This document shows, piece by piece, positions 35,313 through 45,138 of a DNA stretch of 64,000 bases. Positions within the stretch are counted from its first letter, which is position 1. Every line of letters starts with the position of its first letter. The stretch comes from Myxococcota bacterium (GTDB taxonomy: Bacteria > Myxococcota_A > UBA9160 > UBA4427), in NCBI GenBank assembly GCA_029243605.1, contig JAQWRT010000077.1, positions 45,776 through 109,775 on the forward strand. Direction: 5' to 3'. Position numbers and translations under genes: made by a program. The notes beneath the pieces are model-generated. The model was given only the letters and a program-made list of their open reading frames with translations, had not been told where the DNA came from and did no database searches.

Positions 35313-37805
35313 TCAAAGAGTGGCCGGCACCTCCTCGACCTCGAAAATTTCAATTTCGTCACCAATCTTCAGGTCGTTGAAGTTCGTAATTCCGATACCG
35401 CATTCACTTCCGTTGGAGACCTCCCGTACGTCTTCCTTGAACCGACGCAGGGAGCCCATCTTGCCCTCAAAAACCTGTATGCCATCACGAACCAGGCGGC
35501 AGTGGGCATCGCGCGAGGCCTTACCTTCCACCACCATCGAGCCGGCGATCGTACCCACCCTGGGCACAACGAAGAGTTGACGAACTTCCGCTCGACCGAG
35601 CAGGCTCTCGTTTCGAACCGCCGGGAGCAGTCCCACCATGGCAGACGTAATGTCATCGAGAAGTTGCATGATGATCGTATAGGTTCTCAGATCGACCCCG
35701 CGACCATCCGATGCTCGTCTCGCAGCGGGATCCGGGCGCACGTGAAATCCCACCACCACCGCGCCGCTCGCCGAAGCCAGCATCACATCGTTCTCGTTGA
35801 TGGCCCCCACTCCTGCGGACAGAATCTTGACCCGCACATTCTCCGTGGAGAGTTGATCAAGGGCGTCCCGTACGGCCTCACAGGTGCCCTGAACATCCGC
35901 CTTGAGAACGATCGGCAGTTCCTTGGCCCCCTCTCCGCCCGCCTGGGCAAAGAATTCCTCGAGGGTGTATTTCGCGGGCGCCACCGTGGTCTTGCCGCGT
36001 TCTTGGTCCGCGCGATGCGCCGCGATCTGCTTGGCGACTCGGTCGCTTTCCACCGAGTGGAAGCCCGCACCGGCTGACGGGACTCCGGAGAGCCCGAGAA
36101 CCTGAACCGGCATGGAAGGACCCGCCTCGGTGACCTTCTTGCCGAGATCGTCTTCCATCACTCGGACCCGGCCAAACTCAGTCTCGACCACGATGACGTC
36201 ACCCCGTTTCAAGGTACCGTCCTGGATCAAAACCGTAGCCACCGGACCGCGTCCCTTATCGAGTCGCGCGTCGAGAACCACACCCTTCGCCTGGCGATCT
36301 CCTGCGGCCTTCAACTCCATGACCTCGGTCTGCAGGGCGAGCATTTCCAGGAGATTATCGATGCCTTCTCCCGTCTTGGCCGAAACATTGACGCAGATGA
36401 CGTCACCACCGAAGTCTTCAGGAACCAGGTTGTGCTCAGTCAGACGCTGTTTGGTTTTCTCAGGATCGGCGTCGGCAAGGTCGACCTTGTTGACTGCGAC
36501 CACAATGGGGCAGCCTGCCGCCTGGGCATGCTCAATAGCTTCAACGGTCTGGGGCATCACGCCGTCATTGGCAGCCACCACCAAGACCACGATATCGGTC
36601 ACAGCGGCTCCCCGAGCGCGCATGGCGGTGAACGCCGCATGCCCTGGGGTATCGATGAAGGTCAACCGCTTGTCACCCGTGGTCACCTGGTAGGCACCGA
36701 TATGCTGCGTAATCCCACCCGCTTCACCGTCCGCCACCTTCAGCTTGGCATTCCGGATGGCATCGAGTAGGGAGGTCTTCCCGTGATCGACGTGTCCCAT
36801 GACGGTGATGATCGGCGGACGATTCTCGAGATTTCCGGGAAGTTCGGTCTCCTCGTCCGCGACCGGTGCAGAACCCGTATTAATGAACGCCTCTTCCTTG
36901 AAGCCGACATCCTGAACTTCAATACCGTATTCCGTCGCCAGATTGCGGCATGTCTCGAAGTCGACGCGCTGATTGATCGAAACCATGATCCCCAAGGCCA
37001 TCAGCTTGCCCTGAACCGCAGCCGCCTTTGCCCCGAGGAGTTTTGCGAGTTCACCGACGCTGATCTCGCCAGCAATCTTGACCACGCGTTTCTGATCCGC
37101 CGGCGGACTCGCGGCCGGAAGGGCCAATTTGTCGCGTCGTTTACGTCGAGGATTGACGACCGTTGTCCGCGGCGCCACGTCCGAAGTGCGGCGGGTCTGA
37201 GCGCCACGACCGGTGATCTGCTTCGCGAATCGCTCCTGCTCCTGGAGATTCACCACCTCCCGGACCCGCTTTCGCTGGCGCCCCTTGCGGTCCGGAGTCG
37301 CCTGCGGGGCATCCGGCTTGGCCGTAGCCGGCCTTCGATCTGGGGTGTCCGTCGCAGGACGAGCGGCACTCGGCTGGGGAGCCTGGGCGGGCGGCTGAAC
37401 CTCAGCCTCGGCCGCCACTTCTTCGGGCGCTTCGGGTGCATCCTCTGCACCTTCCGGGGCCTCGCTTTCGTCGGCAACCACCTCGGGCTCCGGCGTTGCT
37501 TCTTCCTCGGCCTCGAGTTCTACCTCGGCAACGGGCTCCGGCTCGGGCGGCGGCTCTTCAGCCTTGACCCGCTTCCGTCGACGCAGGACGGTCTTGCCCC
37601 CCTTGCGCTCGACCCGGCTTTCTACCACTTGCTTGGCAGACTCCTCGGGCTGCCCGAGTTTCCGGCGTAGCTGGGCCTCCTGCTCCTCGTCGAGAGAAGC
37701 CATCGAATTTTTGAGAACGATGCCCGCCTCTGCTGCCCGATCGACAAAATCATGTCGATCGATCCCGAGTTCTTCCGCGAGCTTATATGCCCTAATTTTG
37801 GCCAT
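35313..37805 (-). CDS. infB: Translation initiation factor IF-2
   Basis: This GTPase delivers initiator tRNA to the ribosome. The 830-residue protein has an N-terminal IF2-N helix, a Glu/Ala/Pro-rich linker (about 70-230), the G domain with 'GHVDHGKTSLLDAIR' (G1), 'DTPGHAAF' (G3), 'NKVDLAD' (G4) and 'SAKTGEG' (G5), then the beta-barrel and C-terminal fMet-tRNA-binding domains. The stop is 20 bp before the DUF503 gene. No ylxR gene lies between nusA and infB, although many genomes have one. Confidence 0.97.
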   Translation of the reverse strand: MAKIRAYKLAEELGIDRHDFVDRAAEAGIVLKNSMASLDEEQEAQLRRKLGQPEESAKQVVESRVERKGGKTVLRRRKRVKAEEPPPEPEPVAEVELEAEEEATPEPEVVADESEAPEGAEDAPEAPEEVAAEAEVQPPAQAPQPSAARPATDTPDRRPATAKPDAPQATPDRKGRQRKRVREVVNLQEQERFAKQITGRGAQTRRTSDVAPRTTVVNPRRKRRDKLALPAASPPADQKRVVKIAGEISVGELAKLLGAKAAAVQGKLMALGIMVSINQRVDFETCRNLATEYGIEVQDVGFKEEAFINTGSAPVADEETELPGNLENRPPIITVMGHVDHGKTSLLDAIRNAKLKVADGEAGGITQHIGAYQVTTGDKRLTFIDTPGHAAFTAMRARGAAVTDIVVLVVAANDGVMPQTVEAIEHAQAAGCPIVVAVNKVDLADADPEKTKQRLTEHNLVPEDFGGDVICVNVSAKTGEGIDNLLEMLALQTEVMELKAAGDRQAKGVVLDARLDKGRGPVATVLIQDGTLKRGDVIVVETEFGRVRVMEDDLGKKVTEAGPSMPVQVLGLSGVPSAGAGFHSVESDRVAKQIAAHRADQERGKTTVAPAKYTLEEFFAQAGGEGAKELPIVLKADVQGTCEAVRDALDQLSTENVRVKILSAGVGAINENDVMLASASGAVVVGFHVRPDPAARRASDGRGVDLRTYTIIMQLLDDITSAMVGLLPAVRNESLLGRAEVRQLFVVPRVGTIAGSMVVEGKASRDAHCRLVRDGIQVFEGKMGSLRRFKEDVREVSNGSECGIGITNFNDLKIGDEIEIFEVEEVPATL

Positions 37806-37846
37806 GTACCCCGTACCCCGAACTACGACTCGTCCGGCCCACCCGT

Positions 37847-39346
37847 TTAAGTTGTTTCAGCTTCCTCACCAGCCTCTTCGCTGGCCGCAGCTTCTTCGAC
37901 CCCAGCCTCGGGATCCGCTTCCGCTGCTTCTTCTGCTGCTACTGCGTTTTCTTCACTCTCTTCACTCTCTTCACTCTCTTCGTTCTCTTCACTCTCTTCA
38001 CTCTCTTCTTGTACTGCTGCTGCTTCCGCTGCCGTCGCCGCCGCTGCTTGCGCAGCCGTCGCCGCTTCCGCGGCCGCCTCGGCAGCCTCACGCTCTTCCT
38101 GGACCTTCACGTCCACCAGTTCGGTTGCCCTCACCTTGATCTTTCCGGCCCCGTCCTCGTCGATACCGGGGAACGAGGTGAGCAACTCGACCGAGCAGCG
38201 GGCAAGATCCTCCAGGCTCGTGACGCCCTGCTGGAGCAACAACTCCGCCTCGGGATCTCCGCAACCCTCGACCGTGGAGATCGCGCGAGACAACCACTCA
38301 GCGATTTCCTTCATCTTGGATTCGCTCTTGATATCGATCTTCCAGCCCGTCAACTGAACGGCGAGCCTCACGTTTTGGCCTCGGCGACCGATGGCCAGAG
38401 AAAGCTGGTCATCGGGCACGATGACATCCATCGCGTGGGTCTCTTCGTCGATGATGACCTTCGAGACCTGCGCTGGGGAGAGTGCGCTGTATACATAGCG
38501 GGCGGCATCGGCGTTCCACGGCACGATATCGATCCGCTCACCCCGGAGTTCCTGCACAACGGACTGAACGCGACTCCCCTTCATTCCGACGCACGCCCCT
38601 ACCGGATCCACATCGCTGTCCCGGGAAGAGACGGCGATCTTCGAACGTCCCCCGGGCTCCCGGGCGGCGGCTTCGATGGTCACAATCTTCTCGTACATCT
38701 CCGGCACTTCTTGCTCAAAGAGCTTCGTCAGCAATTCGGTTGCCGTTCTCGACAGTATGATCTGGGGCCCCTTGCTCATGCGATTCACATCGAGCACGTA
38801 TGCCCGGATCCGGTCGCCGGGCCTATACCCCTCGCGCGGCACCTGCTCCTTCGGAGGAAGAATCGCCTCGGTCCGGCCCAGATCAACAATCAGGGAACCC
38901 TTCTCGAAGCGACGAACAATCCCGTTGACCAACTCGCCCTTGCGATCGGCATACTCATCGTAGGTATGGTCGCGCTCGGCATCTCTGAGGCGTTGGATGA
39001 TGACCTGTTTCGCCGCCTGAGCCAGAATCCGCCCAAAGCCGGTGGTGTCCATCTTGATACCGATTTGATCGCCGATCTCGGCCTCGGGATCGTAGTCCGC
39101 AATGGCCACCGAATATTCGATCTGGCTCTTGCGATCGGTCACCACCTCGACAACTTCCATAAACTCGAAAAGCTCAATCTCTCCGAGTTCATCGTTATAA
39201 CGCGCCTCGATTTCCTTATCGGGTCCGTGGCGTTTATGGGCGGCCTGTTCCATGGCCGATTCCAGGGCGCCAATAATCTCGCCCGAATCGATGCCATTGT
39301 CCTTGGCGATCTGATCAATTTCACGCTTTAACGTCGCGATGAGCAT
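37847..39346 (-). CDS. nusA: Transcription termination/antitermination factor NusA
   Basis: This factor binds RNA polymerase and RNA. Domains in order: N-terminal domain (1-~135), S1 ('RKGELVNGIVRRFEKGSLIV'), KH1 ('DPVGACVGMKGSRVQSV'), KH2 ('LAIGRRGQNVRLAVQLTGW'), one helix-hairpin-helix acidic-repeat-like domain ('LTSFPGIDEDGAGKIKVRA'), and then a long Ala/Glu/Ser low-complexity tail. I start at ATG 39346, with GGAG eight bases upstream; the frame also has TTG at 39361. 499 residues. Confidence 0.96.
   Translation of the reverse strand: MLIATLKREIDQIAKDNGIDSGEIIGALESAMEQAAHKRHGPDKEIEARYNDELGEIELFEFMEVVEVVTDRKSQIEYSVAIADYDPEAEIGDQIGIKMDTTGFGRILAQAAKQVIIQRLRDAERDHTYDEYADRKGELVNGIVRRFEKGSLIVDLGRTEAILPPKEQVPREGYRPGDRIRAYVLDVNRMSKGPQIILSRTATELLTKLFEQEVPEMYEKIVTIEAAAREPGGRSKIAVSSRDSDVDPVGACVGMKGSRVQSVVQELRGERIDIVPWNADAARYVYSALSPAQVSKVIIDEETHAMDVIVPDDQLSLAIGRRGQNVRLAVQLTGWKIDIKSESKMKEIAEWLSRAISTVEGCGDPEAELLLQQGVTSLEDLARCSVELLTSFPGIDEDGAGKIKVRATELVDVKVQEEREAAEAAAEAATAAQAAAATAAEAAAVQEESEESEENEESEESEESEENAVAAEEAAEADPEAGVEEAAASEEAGEEAETT
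37952..38005. repeat. 9-bp tandem repeat inside nusA
   Basis: Six consecutive 9-bp units (ttcactctc on the plus strand, one variant ttcgttctc) encode the Glu-Ser-Glu repeats of the NusA C-terminal tail. Units keep the reading frame, so slippage would lengthen or shorten the tail without a frameshift. Confidence 0.9.
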
Positions 39347-39405
39347 GCTTGCTCCAGTCAATCAAAGAACCCGGGCTCGCACCCTGGGTCGCTTCCCACT
39401 CCGCG

Positions 39406-39906
39406 TCAGGCGGAGCCATCCGTTTGAAAATCAGCGCTGCTAAACGCATAGATCGAGTTTGCCCGCTCGATAGCATCGAAGGGAATCCCCATCCGCTTGC
39501 CGTCGACCGCCACTTCCACCACCCCATCCTTAAAGTCGAGCAGTTCGCCCCTGAAACGCCGCCGCCCATCGAGCGGACGCCGCGTTCTCACTTTTACTTG
39601 GCTGCCACACGCCGCCGCGAAATCTTTCTCGCGTGCGAGCATGCGATCGAGTCCGGGTGAAGACACCTCAAGCCGGTATCCCTCTTCCATGATCTCTGAC
39701 GCATCGAGGACGCTCTCGACTTCGCGCGAAACCTTGGCAAGAAGATCGACCGCAACTCTCCCGTCACCCTCTTCGGTATCGATCGTGACGCGAAGAATCG
39801 TCATGCCTCGATCCCGAGTTGTCTGCACGTTCATCAGTTCGAGTCCGTGCTCGAGCACAACAGGTTCGATCGCATTCTTGAGTTCCTCAGGTATGTCTTT
39901 ATACAC
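39406..39906 (-). CDS. rimP: Ribosome maturation factor RimP
   Basis: This 30S assembly factor shows 'VVLEHGLELMNVQTTRDRG', 'LRVTIDTEEGDGRVAVD', and the family hallmark 'YRLEVSSPGLDRML'. I place the start at GTG 39906 (166 residues), after GGGAGG nine bases upstream, because the resulting N-terminus aligns with E. coli RimP; the frame is open to GTG 39942. First gene of the operon that runs through dut. Confidence 0.92.
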   Translation of the reverse strand: MYKDIPEELKNAIEPVVLEHGLELMNVQTTRDRGMTILRVTIDTEEGDGRVAVDLLAKVSREVESVLDASEIMEEGYRLEVSSPGLDRMLAREKDFAAACGSQVKVRTRRPLDGRRRFRGELLDFKDGVVEVAVDGKRMGIPFDAIERANSIYAFSSADFQTDGSA

Positions 39907-40568
39907 CCCTTCGGCCCTCCCGACGTTTTGAGCTGCGATCACCTTTGAACTCCATCATCTCGGGTTTCCGCAAAAAAAAAACGGACGCTCGTCCGCTTTT
40001 CCGGTTTCAACCCATCCTGTCCCTCGACACGATGGGCATCGACCCAACCCTGAATACCTGAAAAGCATTCTACCTACACCGGCTTACCGCCCGGTTTGAC
40101 CCAATCATCGATTGCTCACGACTCGCCCGCCCTGGCTAACGTCGGTACTCACTCCACCCCACACACGGACCGGCCGCGCGCGCAGTGTATTTTCCCAACC
40201 GACCTTCAAAACGATCGACCCACTTGCTTCATCGATGCTTCCAAACCTGCTTACACGAGGCGGGTCAAGGTTCCCTTCGGTCCCAGGATCCGCACCTCGC
40301 TGATACTTTTCTTCCGATCTTCTAACGCAGCACACCGGATCCGCTTCGCGACCCTCAAGACCCAGAGGGCCTTCAGCGGCCTCTCGGCAGCTTCCCGTTC
40401 GCTTTCTCGACACTTTTTGGTGATTTCCCACATCGAGAATGCCGGCGAATCCGTCTCGACTTCGCCGCCTTTCCCCGAGTCCAAAGTGCCGACACGCGGC
40501 CCCTCTCGCCAGGGGTTCTCTCCGTAAGGCGCCGCAAAGTAAATAAAAATCGGCGGATTAGCAAGCCG
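39907..40568 (-). promoter_or_regulatory. Long leader of the rimP-nusA-infB operon, no clear gene
   Basis: About 660 bp separate pyrD from rimP. Several short frames exist on the minus strand (for example 40251-40484) but none has a recognisable motif, so I do not call a gene. A strong intrinsic terminator sits at 39972-39999, only 66 bases before the rimP start codon, so transcription must pass it to reach rimP. I found no tRNA here, although enterobacteria have metY in this position. Confidence 0.5.
39972..39999 (-). terminator. Intrinsic terminator upstream of rimP (possible attenuator)
   Basis: On the minus strand GCGGAC-GAGC-GTCCGT forms a 6-7 bp GC-rich stem with a four-base loop, extended by A-T pairs and followed by ten consecutive T. 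This is the best terminator in the window by eye. It either ends the pyrKD transcript or conditionally stops the rimP operon. Confidence 0.85.
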
Positions 40569-41498
40569 CTAGGGGGCGCCTGGAAGCCTCAGCGCTCCGG
40601 TCAGATCCGCCACCCGCGGGAACCCGTGGCGAGCGGCGTAGGCGGCGATTCCCTCGGCGACTTCGCGTCCCACCGCGGGATTGAGATAATTGGCCGTACC
40701 GACCTGGACAGCCGTCGCCCCGCAGAGCATAAATTTGACGGCATCCTCCGGGGTGAAAATCCCACCCACCCCACAGATCGGGATCGAGACCGCCTGGGCG
40801 GCCTGCCAGACCATCCTCAGGGCGATGGGACGGATCGCTGGCCCCGAGAGCCCGCCCAAGACGTTGCTCAGGACCGGCCGGCGGGACTCCACGTCGACCT
40901 CCATGGCCTGCACCGCATTGATCAAGCAGATCCCATCGGCTCCCGAGGCCTCGCAGACCCGGGCCATATCGTCGATCCGTGTCACATTGGGCGAGAGTTT
41001 GACCAGCAGGGGTTTCGACGTCACCCCCCGAACCCGCTCCACCAATTCCCCAAGCAACCGGGGATCCTGGCCGAACTCGATGCCACCGCTCTTGACGTGG
41101 GGGCAGGACGCGTTGATCTCGATTCCGGCGACCCGGGGCGACTCGGACAGGCGCTCGGCCAACTCGGCGTAATTTCCGGGATCGGTGCCGAAACAGCTCG
41201 CGATCACCACCACGTCCCCGGGCAGCTCGGGGAGGCGCTCGTTCAGAAAGGCCTCCACCCCGATATTCTCGATACTGATGGCGTTGAGCATCCCCGAAGG
41301 TGTTTCGGCGATCCTGGGCGGCGGATTTCCCGAGCGGGGCTCCAGGGTCAGGCTCTTGGCCACGAACCCGCCCAGGGCCGCCAGATCCATGAAGGGCGCG
41401 AACTCCGTCCCATAGCCAAAGGTCCCCGAGGCGGTGAGAACCGGATTCCGGAGCGCGATGCCCCCGAGATCCACCCGCGTGTCCACGGATTCGGTCAA
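40569..41498 (-). CDS. pyrD: Dihydroorotate dehydrogenase, class 1B catalytic subunit
   Basis: This FMN-dependent enzyme oxidises dihydroorotate in pyrimidine synthesis. It has 'LRNPVLTASGTFGYG', the class 1 catalytic Cys in 'EINASCPHVKSGG', 'LLVKLSPNVT' and 'CGVGGIFTPEDAVKFMLCGA'. The Cys base marks class 1; the neighbouring pyrK marks class 1B (NAD-linked). I start at TTG 41498, eight bases after GGGAGG and overlapping the pyrK stop (TTGA). 309 residues matches the family. Confidence 0.95.
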   Translation of the reverse strand: MTESVDTRVDLGGIALRNPVLTASGTFGYGTEFAPFMDLAALGGFVAKSLTLEPRSGNPPPRIAETPSGMLNAISIENIGVEAFLNERLPELPGDVVVIASCFGTDPGNYAELAERLSESPRVAGIEINASCPHVKSGGIEFGQDPRLLGELVERVRGVTSKPLLVKLSPNVTRIDDMARVCEASGADGICLINAVQAMEVDVESRRPVLSNVLGGLSGPAIRPIALRMVWQAAQAVSIPICGVGGIFTPEDAVKFMLCGATAVQVGTANYLNPAVGREVAEGIAAYAARHGFPRVADLTGALRLPGAP

Positions 41499-42337
41499 GG
41501 CAAGCCCTCCCAAACCACCTGATCCGCGGGGTAGACGGGTCCTGCCCGGCACACCAGGGAATATCCCCCGGAATGAACCGGCACGGCGCAGCCCAGGCAG
41601 ACGCCAAAGCCGCAGGCCATATTATTTTCCAGGGAGACCTGGCACTCGAGCCGTTGTTCCTGGGCGATTTTCGCGCAGGCGTGCATCATCGGGGTCGGGC
41701 CACAGGCAAAGAGTTCCGCCGGCGGCCCCGGGGCTTCGAGAAGTTCGGCCAGGGCATCGGTCACCCGCCCCTTGCGGCCCCGGCTCCCGTCCTCGGTAGT
41801 GATATGGCAATCCACCTCGAGAGCCTCGAAGTCGTCCACCCCCATCAGATCGCCCTCGCTGCGCGCCCCCAGGATCACGTGGACCTCGGCGTCGGCCGCC
41901 CCCCGGGAGGCGAGTTCGTAGAGCGAGGCGATACCGGTGCCCCCGCCCACAAGGATCGCCCGCTTGCCCGGGACGACCGGGGCGAAGGCGCTTCCCAAGG
42001 GGCCCACCAACCGAATCGACTGCCCAGGAGCCAGGTCGGCCAGCAGGCGCGTCCCCCGGCCGGTGACCTTCAATAGAAATTCGACCTCGGCCCGCCCACC
42101 CCGGGCGGCGGCATGGCCGCGGTAAACCGCCATGGGGCGCGGCAAAAGAGGGTCGGTGCGCTCGGCTTCGCTGGACCCACCGGGCGACAGCATCACAAAT
42201 TGCCCGGGCTCGGCGCCGGGCCAGCCGGGGATCGCGAGGACGAGCCGATGATTTCCCGGACCCTCCACGGCGTTTTCCAACACTTCGGCAGCCACCCGAA
42301 GGGGCCTGGACGGCGCGGGAGGGTTGGAATTCGTCAT
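41495..42337 (-). CDS. pyrK: Dihydroorotate dehydrogenase electron-transfer subunit
   Basis: This FAD/[2Fe-2S] subunit passes electrons from PyrD to NAD. It shows a ferredoxin-reductase fold: 'GQFVMLSPGG' and 'RPMAVYRG' (FAD), 'RAILVGGGTGIASLYELA' (NAD loop), 'LFACGPTPMM', and the C-terminal iron-sulfur cysteines in 'ACGFGVCLGCAVPVHSGG' and 'YSLVCRAGP'. I start at ATG 42337 (280 residues); the frame is open upstream to 42487 but adds only low-complexity sequence. Coupled to pyrD by a 4-bp overlap. Confidence 0.94.
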   Translation of the reverse strand: MTNSNPPAPSRPLRVAAEVLENAVEGPGNHRLVLAIPGWPGAEPGQFVMLSPGGSSEAERTDPLLPRPMAVYRGHAAARGGRAEVEFLLKVTGRGTRLLADLAPGQSIRLVGPLGSAFAPVVPGKRAILVGGGTGIASLYELASRGAADAEVHVILGARSEGDLMGVDDFEALEVDCHITTEDGSRGRKGRVTDALAELLEAPGPPAELFACGPTPMMHACAKIAQEQRLECQVSLENNMACGFGVCLGCAVPVHSGGYSLVCRAGPVYPADQVVWEGLP

Positions 42338-42555
42338 GGGCTTCTTGGGAAATCGAACCTGGGTTGAGGGGATCGGGGCGCTCGCGGCCGCGGGAGGCGC
42401 CGAGTGCCGGAGTTCCCGCCAGCCCGTGCGCCTCCGTGTTATTAGCGCGCACGGGACACGCCGACCATGGAACCCCGTGCTCGGCAAAGCCGGAAGCGCC
42501 CAAAGGACGCCCGGGAAGGGGGGACAAGCCCCCGGCCTCGCGTATCATCCCGGGC

Positions 42556-44118
42556 GTGCCTACCCGTACCCACCGACCCTTCCGATCTCGCCGGCTGGCC
42601 TCCCGCGTGGCCGCTCTGCTCTTCCTCGGGCCGGCGGTCCTCAAGGCGGCTCCCGAACCCTTCGCCGGGGTCGAGCTTCCCGTGGCTGGGCGCCCGGTCC
42701 AGGTCTGGACGGGACAATTTTCCCAGGACTGCGGCGACCGGGGCTTGGATCTCTTCGTTCTCGCCGTGGAGGGCGTACCCCCGGACGAGCGCCGGCGGGT
42801 GGTCCACCTCCCCTGCCGCGGGATGGCCCCCAGCGATCTGCGCGTCTTCGAGTTGGGCCCGGACGTGGTCGCCGTGGACAGCGACCCCCAAGGCCATCGC
42901 CTGCTGATGCTCGAGCCCGAGGGCCTTGAGTTTGCCGATCTCGCGGATCCCGCGGCCAGAACCCGGCTCCCCTTTCCCGGTGGCCTGCCCCTGGTCCCCC
43001 GCAGCCGGGGGATCTCGCGGATCCCCATGGTCGGGCCCTGGGGAGCGAACGACGGGGCCGGCGCCCTGTTACCGACCCTCACCGGCGCCTCGGTCGTCGA
43101 TTTCGAGAGCGGTGAGTTCTCGCCGCTTCGCCTGCCCATGCTGGCCGACTACGAAAAACAGGCGCCCGGACTCCCGGATCCATCGGACCCCTTTCTGTCC
43201 GCCCAATTCACCTGGCCCCTGCTGGTCCCGGGGGAGGACGACGGAGCCCCGGGCAGCGACCTCTTTGCCCTGAATCGCTGGAACCTCTCGGTCTTTCGCC
43301 GACAGGATGGCCGCCTGCCCAGGGAAGCCAGTCGCAGTGTACCCCTGCGCCCCTTCGAAGCGGATCAGGAGACACGCCCGGAACAGAGCGAGACGGTCTA
43401 CCGCGCCATCGATCTGAACTCCGACGGCCTGACCGACCTGGCCATGCACCGCAGTTGGGGAAGCCTAATGCGGGGCTGGGCGAGCACCGCCATCTACCTC
43501 AACCGCGGCGAGGGCGCGAACCCCGCCGCCACCCCGGACGCCCGGCGCAAACTCGAGGACGGGTTCTCGAGCCTCGAGTTCCTGGATCTCGACGGCGACG
43601 GGTGGTTTGAGGTGGTGGAAACCTCCCTCGAATTCGGCTTGGTCCAAGCGGTTCGGATGCTGCTCACCCGAAGCGGCAAGGCAACCCTGAGCATCCTCGC
43701 CCTGAGCCAAAGCGAGCCCTACCGGCTGACTTCGGTTTGGAAACAGGATATCCGCTTCAAACTCGACTTCGCCGAGGCCCGGGTCGAGGGCCTCTACCCG
43801 ATCCTGACCACGGATTGGAATGCCGACGGCCGCAACGACATTCTCTTCCTGGACAGCGACGGCGAACTCTCGATTCGTCTGGGCAAGGCGACGCGCCAGG
43901 GCATCGACTTCGGCCCCGATGCCGCCCGCCAGGAGATTTCCCTGCGCGCGGGGCAGAGCAGCGAGGCCGACCTCAACGGCGACGGGCTCGCGGATCTGAT
44001 CCTCTTCGACCCCCGCAACCCCCAGGGCAATGTCTGGGTTTACTACAACCGAGGGGTCCTGCCCGGAACGCCGACCCTACCCGAGTCCCAGGCCCCCAAA
44101 CAGGCACCCCAAGACTGA
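42556..44118 (+). CDS. Secreted FG-GAP/VCBS-like repeat protein
   Basis: This protein has a signal peptide (basic 'THRPFRSRRLASR' then 'VAALLFLGPAVLKA') and several calcium-binding DxDxDG-like loops: 'DLNSDGLTDLAM', 'DLDGDGWFEVVE', 'DWNADGRNDILFL' and 'DLNGDGLADLILFD'. These sit at the start of the blades of a beta-propeller of FG-GAP/VCBS type. No enzyme motif is seen. I use GTG 42556 as start, because it places a classic signal peptide at the N-terminus; the frame is open from 42364. Its end is 9 bp from the convergent ruvB. Function unknown. Confidence 0.8.
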   Translation: MPTRTHRPFRSRRLASRVAALLFLGPAVLKAAPEPFAGVELPVAGRPVQVWTGQFSQDCGDRGLDLFVLAVEGVPPDERRRVVHLPCRGMAPSDLRVFELGPDVVAVDSDPQGHRLLMLEPEGLEFADLADPAARTRLPFPGGLPLVPRSRGISRIPMVGPWGANDGAGALLPTLTGASVVDFESGEFSPLRLPMLADYEKQAPGLPDPSDPFLSAQFTWPLLVPGEDDGAPGSDLFALNRWNLSVFRRQDGRLPREASRSVPLRPFEADQETRPEQSETVYRAIDLNSDGLTDLAMHRSWGSLMRGWASTAIYLNRGEGANPAATPDARRKLEDGFSSLEFLDLDGDGWFEVVETSLEFGLVQAVRMLLTRSGKATLSILALSQSEPYRLTSVWKQDIRFKLDFAEARVEGLYPILTTDWNADGRNDILFLDSDGELSIRLGKATRQGIDFGPDAARQEISLRAGQSSEADLNGDGLADLILFDPRNPQGNVWVYYNRGVLPGTPTLPESQAPKQAPQD

Positions 44119-44127
44119 GGGCCGGGC

Positions 44128-45138
44128 TCAGCGCGAACGCCAGAACTCGATGGCACGCGACGTCGCCACCCTTCCCCGAGGCGTCCGATCCAGGTAGCCG
44201 TTATGAATCAGGAAGGGCTCGACGACATCCTCGAGGGTGCCCTTGTCCTCCCCCACCGCCGCGGCCAGGGTCTCCAGCCCGACGGGCCCGCCATCGAATT
44301 TCTCGATCAGGCTTCCCAACAGGGCGCGATCCAGAGAGTCGAAACCGACGGAATCCACCTCGAGGCGTTCCAGGGCATGCCGGGCCGCATCCACCTCCAC
44401 CGGGCGACCCCGGCCATCGCCCACCTCGACGAAATCCCGGACCCGGCGAAGCAAGCGGTTGGCGATGCGAGGCGTCCCCCGCGAGCGCCGGGCAATCTCC
44501 CGGGCCGCTTCGGGCTCGAGTTCAATCGAGAGCAGGACCCCCGAGCGCAGCACGATCCGTTCGAGATCCTCGACGGGATAGAATTCCAAGCGAGCGCTCC
44601 AACCGAAGCGATCGCGCAGGGGAGAGGTCAACAAGCCCGCCCGGGTCGTCGCGCCCACCAGGGTGAAACGCGGCAGGTCCAGGCGGATCGAGCGCGCGCT
44701 CGGGCCTTCCCCGATCAGCACATCCAGGTGAAAATCCTCCATCCCGGGATACAGAATTTCCTCGACGCTGGCCGACAGTCGGTGAATCTCGTCGATGAAG
44801 AGCACCTCGCCCTCCTCGACATTGGAGAGCAGCGCCGCCAGGTCTCCCGGACGCTCGATGGCCGGGCCGCTGGTCGCGTGAAAGCGCGCGCCCATCTCGT
44901 TGGCCACGATCCGGGCCAGGGAGGTTTTCCCCAGGCCGGGCGGACCGTAGAAGAGCAGGTGGTCCAGGGATTCGCCCCGGCTTCGCGCCGCCTCGACGAA
45001 AACCGACAGGTTCTCCCGCAGCCGGGTCTGGCCGATCATCTCGGCCAAGCTCTGGGGGCGCAAACTCTCCTCGACGCTTCTCTCGGGAGAGTCCGGCTCG
45101 GCACTGAGGGGGCCGCGATCGAGATCGCCAGGACTCAT
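44128..45138 (-). CDS. ruvB: Holliday junction branch-migration helicase subunit RuvB
   Basis: This AAA+ motor of the RuvABC resolvasome has Walker A '[18 protein letters not shown]', Walker B '[12 protein letters not shown]', sensor 1 '[20 protein letters not shown]' and the C-terminal winged helix '[20 protein letters not shown]'. The ATG overlaps the ruvA stop by 4 bp. 336 residues is normal. Last gene of a yebC-ruvC-ruvA-ruvB operon. Confidence 0.97.
   Translation of the reverse strand: MSPGDLDRGPLSAEPDSPERSVEESLRPQSLAEMIGQTRLRENLSVFVEAARSRGESLDHLLFYGPPGLGKTSLARIVANEMGARFHATSGPAIERPGDLAALLSNVEEGEVLFIDEIHRLSASVEEILYPGMEDFHLDVLIGEGPSARSIRLDLPRFTLVGATTRAGLLTSPLRDRFGWSARLEFYPVEDLERIVLRSGVLLSIELEPEAAREIARRSRGTPRIANRLLRRVRDFVEVGDGRGRPVEVDAARHALERLEVDSVGFDSLDRALLGSLIEKFDGGPVGLETLAAAVGEDKGTLEDVVEPFLIHNGYLDRTPRGRVATSRAIEFWRSR

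Noticed and set aside
40251..40484. 77-codon minus-strand frame in the rimP leader
   Set aside because: No motif and no clear ribosome binding site. It could be a leader peptide but I cannot support it.
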